NCBI GenBank assembly: GCA_002162915.1 | Contig: MABB01000113.1 | Location: 1 to 9,065, forward strand | Length of the DNA stretch: 9,065 nt | Reading direction: 5' to 3' | Source: Rhodospirillales bacterium 47_12_T64 | GTDB lineage: Bacteria; Pseudomonadota; Alphaproteobacteria; Kiloniellales; Kiloniellaceae | Part shown: positions 5,330-9,065 of the stretch, piece after piece | How the letters are laid out: each line of letters starts with the position of its first letter | Numbering within the stretch: position 1 is the stretch's first letter | Position numbers and translations under genes: made by a program | The notes under the pieces: generated by a model | Seen by the model: the letters and a program-made list of their open reading frames with translations, nothing else | What the model was told of the DNA's origin: nothing | Databases searched by the model: none

Positions 5330-6634
5330 TTGACTGACCAATACAAACGCATACTCGCTCTTGCGACCCCTCTTATAATCTCGAACTTGACCGTCCCGCT
5401 TTTGGGCGCGGTTGATACTGCGGTGATGGGGCATTTGCCTGACCCAGCCTATATAGGTGGCGTTGCAATTGGCAGTACCATCTTCAGTTTTTTGTTCTGG
5501 GGTTTTGGTTTCCTTAAAATGGGCACCGTCGGTTTTACCGCACAGGCTTTTGGGGCCGGGAACAGAGATGAACAGCAAGCTGCGCTTCTTCGCCCTATTG
5601 CTCTCTCTATTGGTCTAGGCTGCTTGTTAATCTTATTTCAAGCGCCACTATTAAAACTCTGTGTCGATTTGATAGATGGCAGCCAACAGGTTCGTTCTCT
5701 GTCGCTCGACTATAGTTACATACGGATTTGGAGTGCACCAATCTCCTTGGCGAATTATGCCATTATAGGATGGCTGATCGGCAAGGGTGAACCGCGACTA
5801 ACTTTCTTTGTTCAAGTTATCATCAATAGCGTGAACATCCTTCTCGATCTCTTCTTTGTCCTAGAACTTGGTTGGGGGGTAGAGGGTGTTGCCTTGGCTA
5901 CCGTAATCGCTGAAACTATCGGCCTCGTTGCTGGATTCTGGCTTATCCTCAAACGATCGAACTTCACCGAGCAACAAATCAACTGGCAAAACGTATTTGC
6001 GATGTCTCGTATTCGGGCACTTTTTACAGTCAACAGAGACATATTCATTCGAACACTGTGCCTGATATTCTCATTTGCCTATTTCACACGTATCAGCGCC
6101 AGTTTGGGTGATAACATCCTGGCTGCAAACGCCGTCCTGATGCACTTTCTATATTTCTCTTCTTACGGACTTGATGGTTTCGCTCATGCCGCGGAAATCA
6201 CAACAGGGTATGCCAAAGGAAAAAATAATAATCACGAGTTCAGAAGTGCCGTCAAAGCCAGCAGCTTCATGGCATTGATCACATCCGTCGCCTTTTCACT
6301 CATCTTCTATATTGCGGGTCCGGGAATCATTAATCTTTTTACCGATATCGAAAGCGTGAAAGAAACCGCAAATAGCTATCTTTTATGGCCCGTCCTGTTA
6401 CCAATGATTAGCGTCGCAAGTTTTCAGCTCGACGGCATCTTCATCGGCACGACCCAAACCAAAGAGCTCAGAAATGCCATGCTCCAATGCTTGCTCATTT
6501 TCCTCGCAAGTACTGTGATATTTATTCCTCTATGGGAGAATAATGGCCTTTGGGTTTGTATGGCGATTTACATGGCTTCCCGCGGTCTTACTCTGTTGAG
6601 ATATTATCCTGCTCTGGCAAAATCAATTGGATAA
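5330..6634 (+). CDS. MATE-family multidrug/metabolite efflux transporter (DinF/NorM-like)
   Basis: This 434-residue inner-membrane protein has about 12 hydrophobic helices in two related halves, typical in length for MATE antiporters that export cationic drugs or metabolites using a proton or sodium gradient. Family landmarks are the N-terminal LALATPLIISNLTVPLLGAV with DTAVMGHL, then GFLKMGTVGFTAQAFGAGN. The loop WLIGKGEPRLTFFVQV is followed by the second-half LAANAVLMHF and GLDGFAHAAEI, which resemble the DinF branch. The start must be TTG 5330 or later, because an in-frame TGA lies at 5312-5314. An AGCAGG site (5318-5323) sits 6 bases upstream and supports TTG. The gene lies 88 bases after the end of the riboswitch-linked frame, with a hairpin between, so co-regulation by cobalamin is possible but unproven. 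It converges with the kinase gene, with only 24 bases between the stops. The substrate is unknown. Confidence 0.92.
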   Translation: MTDQYKRILALATPLIISNLTVPLLGAVDTAVMGHLPDPAYIGGVAIGSTIFSFLFWGFGFLKMGTVGFTAQAFGAGNRDEQQAALLRPIALSIGLGCLLILFQAPLLKLCVDLIDGSQQVRSLSLDYSYIRIWSAPISLANYAIIGWLIGKGEPRLTFFVQVIINSVNILLDLFFVLELGWGVEGVALATVIAETIGLVAGFWLILKRSNFTEQQINWQNVFAMSRIRALFTVNRDIFIRTLCLIFSFAYFTRISASLGDNILAANAVLMHFLYFSSYGLDGFAHAAEITTGYAKGKNNNHEFRSAVKASSFMALITSVAFSLIFYIAGPGIINLFTDIESVKETANSYLLWPVLLPMISVASFQLDGIFIGTTQTKELRNAMLQCLLIFLASTVIFIPLWENNGLWVCMAIYMASRGLTLLRYYPALAKSIG

Positions 6635-6658
6635 TCATCTCAAGAACAATAACGGCTT

Positions 6659-8218
6659 TTAGGCCTCATTTTGAGGAAGAGACACAACAACTGAAAGTCC
6701 GCCATCCTGACGATTTTCAGCCCTGACATAACCACCGATCGCCTCTACATTTCGACGAACGATCCACAATCCAATCCCCATGTGATTGCTGGCACGCTCA
6801 GGTTCACCCAGAGTGAGGCTCTGCTTGCGCTGCCGGTAGGACACATAGCGTTCAAAAATGCGCTCCAACTCACTTTCCTGAACACCAGGACCACGGTCAC
6901 GGACAGCGAGCTCTGCTGTCTTCTTACCGTTGAGTAATTCGATTGTCACCGTCGTCCCTCTGGGCGAAACCTCCAGGGCATTATCAATAATGTTCTCTAA
7001 AATCGTCTCAAGCATATCTTCGCCGGCAAGCACATAAATTTCATGATCAATGGCGCTTTGCAAAATGACGCCTTGCTCTGAGAAACTCACATTATAAGCC
7101 TCTAACATCCGCAGCAATAATGCTGAAAGATCAATCTTCTCACGTGGAGGGTTAAGCAGCTCTGCTGAGGTATGCTCAAGATGTCTCGCTGTCGAGACAA
7201 GGTTTTCCAGGCGATCAAGAGCTTCTTCAACGACCTGCAAAGCACGTTGTCCCCTTTTGTTTTCAGGGTCTACGGTTTTATTAAGAGGTTCAAGAGCTTG
7301 GCGGATTATTGCAAGCGGGGTTTTGAATGCGTGTGCATTATCCTCTGCTGCCCGGCGAATAGAATCTGAAGATTCACGCAACGTGTGGGTCATACGGTCA
7401 AATTCGTAAGCGACAGGTTCAAGTTCCGGAACTTTGTTGCCGATCGTGAAGCTCGTTAAAGCAACCCTCCCCTCTCGGATACCACGTGCAAGATCGCGGA
7501 ACCTTGCCAAGTCCCTCCAGACCGTGAAAACAAGAATTGCCAGAATAAATGCCATTCCAAGATAAATGGCTGAAGCAATCTGAACCTCTAGAGTTTTCCA
7601 ATAAGGCTGCCCAATGGAAGAGCCGAGGAAAACCTGGGCCGACTGCGTTGCAATAACAGCCCAACAACCTGCATCTGTCTGAATAGCGGTCATAGAAGTT
7701 AAGAGTTCTTCCAATCCACTGGGCCGCAGATGACGTATCGCCATTGGGCGTTCAATCAGACAACTGGCAGTAAGGTTGTCAAAGACCCCTTGCTCAACAA
7801 GAGTTGCTCTTTCCTTTCGAAGTTCATCGGACGAAAGTCTGGGCTCTGAAGCAACAAAGAAAACGCCTTGTACGCCTTCTTCTCCGGCAGGTCGGAAGAG
7901 AACTTTTATACCGTTACCTTTAGTCGCAATTCGGGCAATTTCTTCGGGTAACTCCAATAGGGAAGATGGGTCCGCACTTTCAAGCATAGGCCGAAGGCTT
8001 TCGGCCATAAGCCGACCCTGTTCCCGAACCGCCGTTAGAACTATATTCTGGCGATCAAGATCTGCTTGGCGAAATTCTTGGTAGAGAAGTGCAGGAACTG
8101 CAAAAAAGACAAGCACCATGATCACAAATTTGGCAATAAGCGAGTGTATCGCCCGGTTGATCCGGGATCGCTTTGCCTTGTATTTGTTGCCAACTACCAC
8201 AGCACCTTGAGTTTTCAC
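6659..8218 (-). CDS. Membrane sensor histidine kinase, partner of the adjacent response regulator
   Basis: This inner-membrane kinase has 519 residues from the chosen start. A first membrane helix (about 28-46, FVIMVLVFFAVPALLY) is followed by a periplasmic sensor region (about 47-212). A second helix (213-234) leads to a HAMP linker, then HisKA with phospho-acceptor His296 in NAHAFKTPLA. The HATPase domain shows Asn413 in ENIIDNALEVS, DRGPGV (441-446), FERYVSYR, and GIGLWIV (481-487). The H-box with KTPL is closer to PhoQ-like kinases than to the common HELRTPL form. GTG 8218 is preferred because GGAAG (8226-8230) lies 7 bases upstream and it begins 19 bases after the regulator stop. ATG 8263, overlapping the regulator, and ATG 8308 are alternatives. 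Two periplasmic cysteines (153 and 185) could form a disulfide. Architecture and partner suggest a ChvG-like envelope sensor, but the signal is unknown. Confidence 0.92.
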   Translation of the reverse strand: MKTQGAVVVGNKYKAKRSRINRAIHSLIAKFVIMVLVFFAVPALLYQEFRQADLDRQNIVLTAVREQGRLMAESLRPMLESADPSSLLELPEEIARIATKGNGIKVLFRPAGEEGVQGVFFVASEPRLSSDELRKERATLVEQGVFDNLTASCLIERPMAIRHLRPSGLEELLTSMTAIQTDAGCWAVIATQSAQVFLGSSIGQPYWKTLEVQIASAIYLGMAFILAILVFTVWRDLARFRDLARGIREGRVALTSFTIGNKVPELEPVAYEFDRMTHTLRESSDSIRRAAEDNAHAFKTPLAIIRQALEPLNKTVDPENKRGQRALQVVEEALDRLENLVSTARHLEHTSAELLNPPREKIDLSALLLRMLEAYNVSFSEQGVILQSAIDHEIYVLAGEDMLETILENIIDNALEVSPRGTTVTIELLNGKKTAELAVRDRGPGVQESELERIFERYVSYRQRKQSLTLGEPERASNHMGIGLWIVRRNVEAIGGYVRAENRQDGGLSVVVSLPQNEA

Positions 8219-8237
8219 AATATAACTTCCGAGGTAC

Positions 8238-9017
8238 TCAGGCTGTTCCCGACGGACCGTCATTCCGCCAGCGATAACCAAACCCAGGATAGTTCTCAAT
8301 GTGTTCAAAATTATTATCTATATCACGGAATTTTTTCCTGATCCGCTTGATAAAGGATCTAACGTTGGCCTTATACCCATCCGTTCCATAACCCGCGACG
8401 AAATCCTTACCATGTACCAAATCATAAATTTGCCGATAGCTAACGTCATTACCGATGCCTGTAGCCAGGAAACAGACGATTGCAAACTCGGTAAGAGTTA
8501 AGTCAAGCTGTTCGCCTTTCCAATAAGCGCGCATAATATCTTCTCGGATTTCAAGGTCACCAACTCTTGAAGACAAAGGGTTGCCAGTCTGGCTCTCTTC
8601 CTCTTGTGCGGAAGTAAAACCCTTTGTTCCCTCAGCAATAAGACGTAAACGCTGTAATATTATGGGTAGGCGCCTGGATTTATCTATAAAATCTACCGCC
8701 CCCCACCGCAGTGCTGCCTCTTCATAAATCTCGTCACTCAACATTGTTAGAAAGATAACCGGATTATCCATCCTTGCCTCTCGCAACCGACGAAGCACGG
8801 CAAGGCCATCAAGCCCAGGCATCCGCCAATCAAGGAGAATAGGATCAAGAGAGGGTTCGTTCAGAAGAAAACTTAAAACATCCGAACCATTGTCAAAATC
8901 AATAACATCAAAACCTTCTTCGGAAAGGTTCAACCCCAATGATTCACGGAAAAGATCATCGTCATCGACCAAAATCACACGAGGACTTGTTGTTTCAAGT
9001 ACGGTCGCTGCCATCAT
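8238..9017 (-). CDS. OmpR/ChvI-like DNA-binding response regulator
   Basis: This 259-residue regulator joins a receiver domain (about 13-128) to an OmpR-type winged helix (about 153-252). The receiver has the acidic cluster Asp18-21, phospho-acceptor Asp63 in LLDWRMPGLDG, Thr91 in IFLTMLS and Lys113. The Lys is followed by Ser-Arg-Arg instead of the usual Pro. The output domain shows LDLTLTEFAIV, ANVRSFIKRIRKKFR as the recognition helix region, and the terminal wing NYPGFGYRW. Sequence layout is closest to ChvI, the alphaproteobacterial regulator of envelope and acid responses, but identity as an orthologue is not shown. ATG 9017 has AGGAG (9025-9029) 7 bases upstream; a second ATG at 9014 is next to it. 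The kinase gene follows on the same strand, so the two form an operon. It is activated by phosphotransfer from that kinase. Confidence 0.93.
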   Translation of the reverse strand: MMAATVLETTSPRVILVDDDDLFRESLGLNLSEEGFDVIDFDNGSDVLSFLLNEPSLDPILLDWRMPGLDGLAVLRRLREARMDNPVIFLTMLSDEIYEEAALRWGAVDFIDKSRRLPIILQRLRLIAEGTKGFTSAQEEESQTGNPLSSRVGDLEIREDIMRAYWKGEQLDLTLTEFAIVCFLATGIGNDVSYRQIYDLVHGKDFVAGYGTDGYKANVRSFIKRIRKKFRDIDNNFEHIENYPGFGYRWRNDGPSGTA

Positions 9018-9065
9018 TTTATTTCTCCTACGATCTCTATCTTAATCTTCAAACTCGGGCTTAAT

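Noticed and set aside
5291..5578. Open frame on the minus strand over the start of the MATE gene
   Set aside because: Overlaps a clear membrane transporter on the plus strand and has no family features.
6635..6680. Terminator between the convergent MATE and kinase genes
   Set aside because: The only hairpin (CCTCA-TTT-TGAGG, 6664-6676) is 5 bp, lies inside the kinase 3' end and has no T-tract on either strand.
1..9065. CRISPR arrays, insertion sequences, transposases, prophage genes or attachment-site repeats around tRNA-Val
   Set aside because: No regularly spaced repeats, transposase-like frames or duplicated tRNA 3' end seen in the window.

Overview
The window looks like a chromosomal stretch of an alphaproteobacterium with moderate GC content. 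The best markers are a CpdR-type cell-cycle regulator next to an N-formylglutamate amidohydrolase-like gene, a ChvI/ChvG-like two-component pair, and a TRAP transporter of the mannitol/chloroaromatic class. Together these suggest a marine or Rhodospirillales-like lineage. That placement is inference from gene content, since no rRNA or other taxonomic marker is present.

Layout: (1) 1-1087 is the 3' part of a TRAP transporter large permease. It ends at a hairpin terminator (1115-1144) shared with a tRNA-Val(GAC) on the opposite strand (1147-1221). (2) A divergent pair follows: cpdR on the minus strand (ends at 1327) and an N-formylglutamate amidohydrolase-family gene on the plus strand (1882-2829). 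(3) An AT-rich intergenic stretch of nearly 500 bases leads to an unrecognised 57-residue basic protein (3317-3490) with a near-perfect ribosome binding site. After a bulged inverted repeat comes a secreted lytic transglycosylase (3585-4460). (4) A full cobalamin riboswitch (about 4600-4785) has a readable translational expression platform. It sits in front of a gene I do not recognise (from 4830), which appears to carry a +1 frameshift at a run of five C. (5) A MATE-family efflux transporter (5330-6634) follows a hairpin and starts at TTG. (6) Converging on it from the minus strand is a response regulator/histidine kinase operon (9017 down to 6659).

The genes form several independent units rather than one pathway. 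CpdR belongs to the CtrA-ClpXP cell-cycle network. The two-component pair probably senses an envelope or periplasmic condition. The transglycosylase cuts peptidoglycan. The most unusual element is the B12 riboswitch controlling an uncharacterised small protein rather than a known cobalamin synthesis, uptake or B12-independent isozyme gene. Whether the MATE transporter shares that control depends on whether the hairpin at 5251-5289 terminates transcription.
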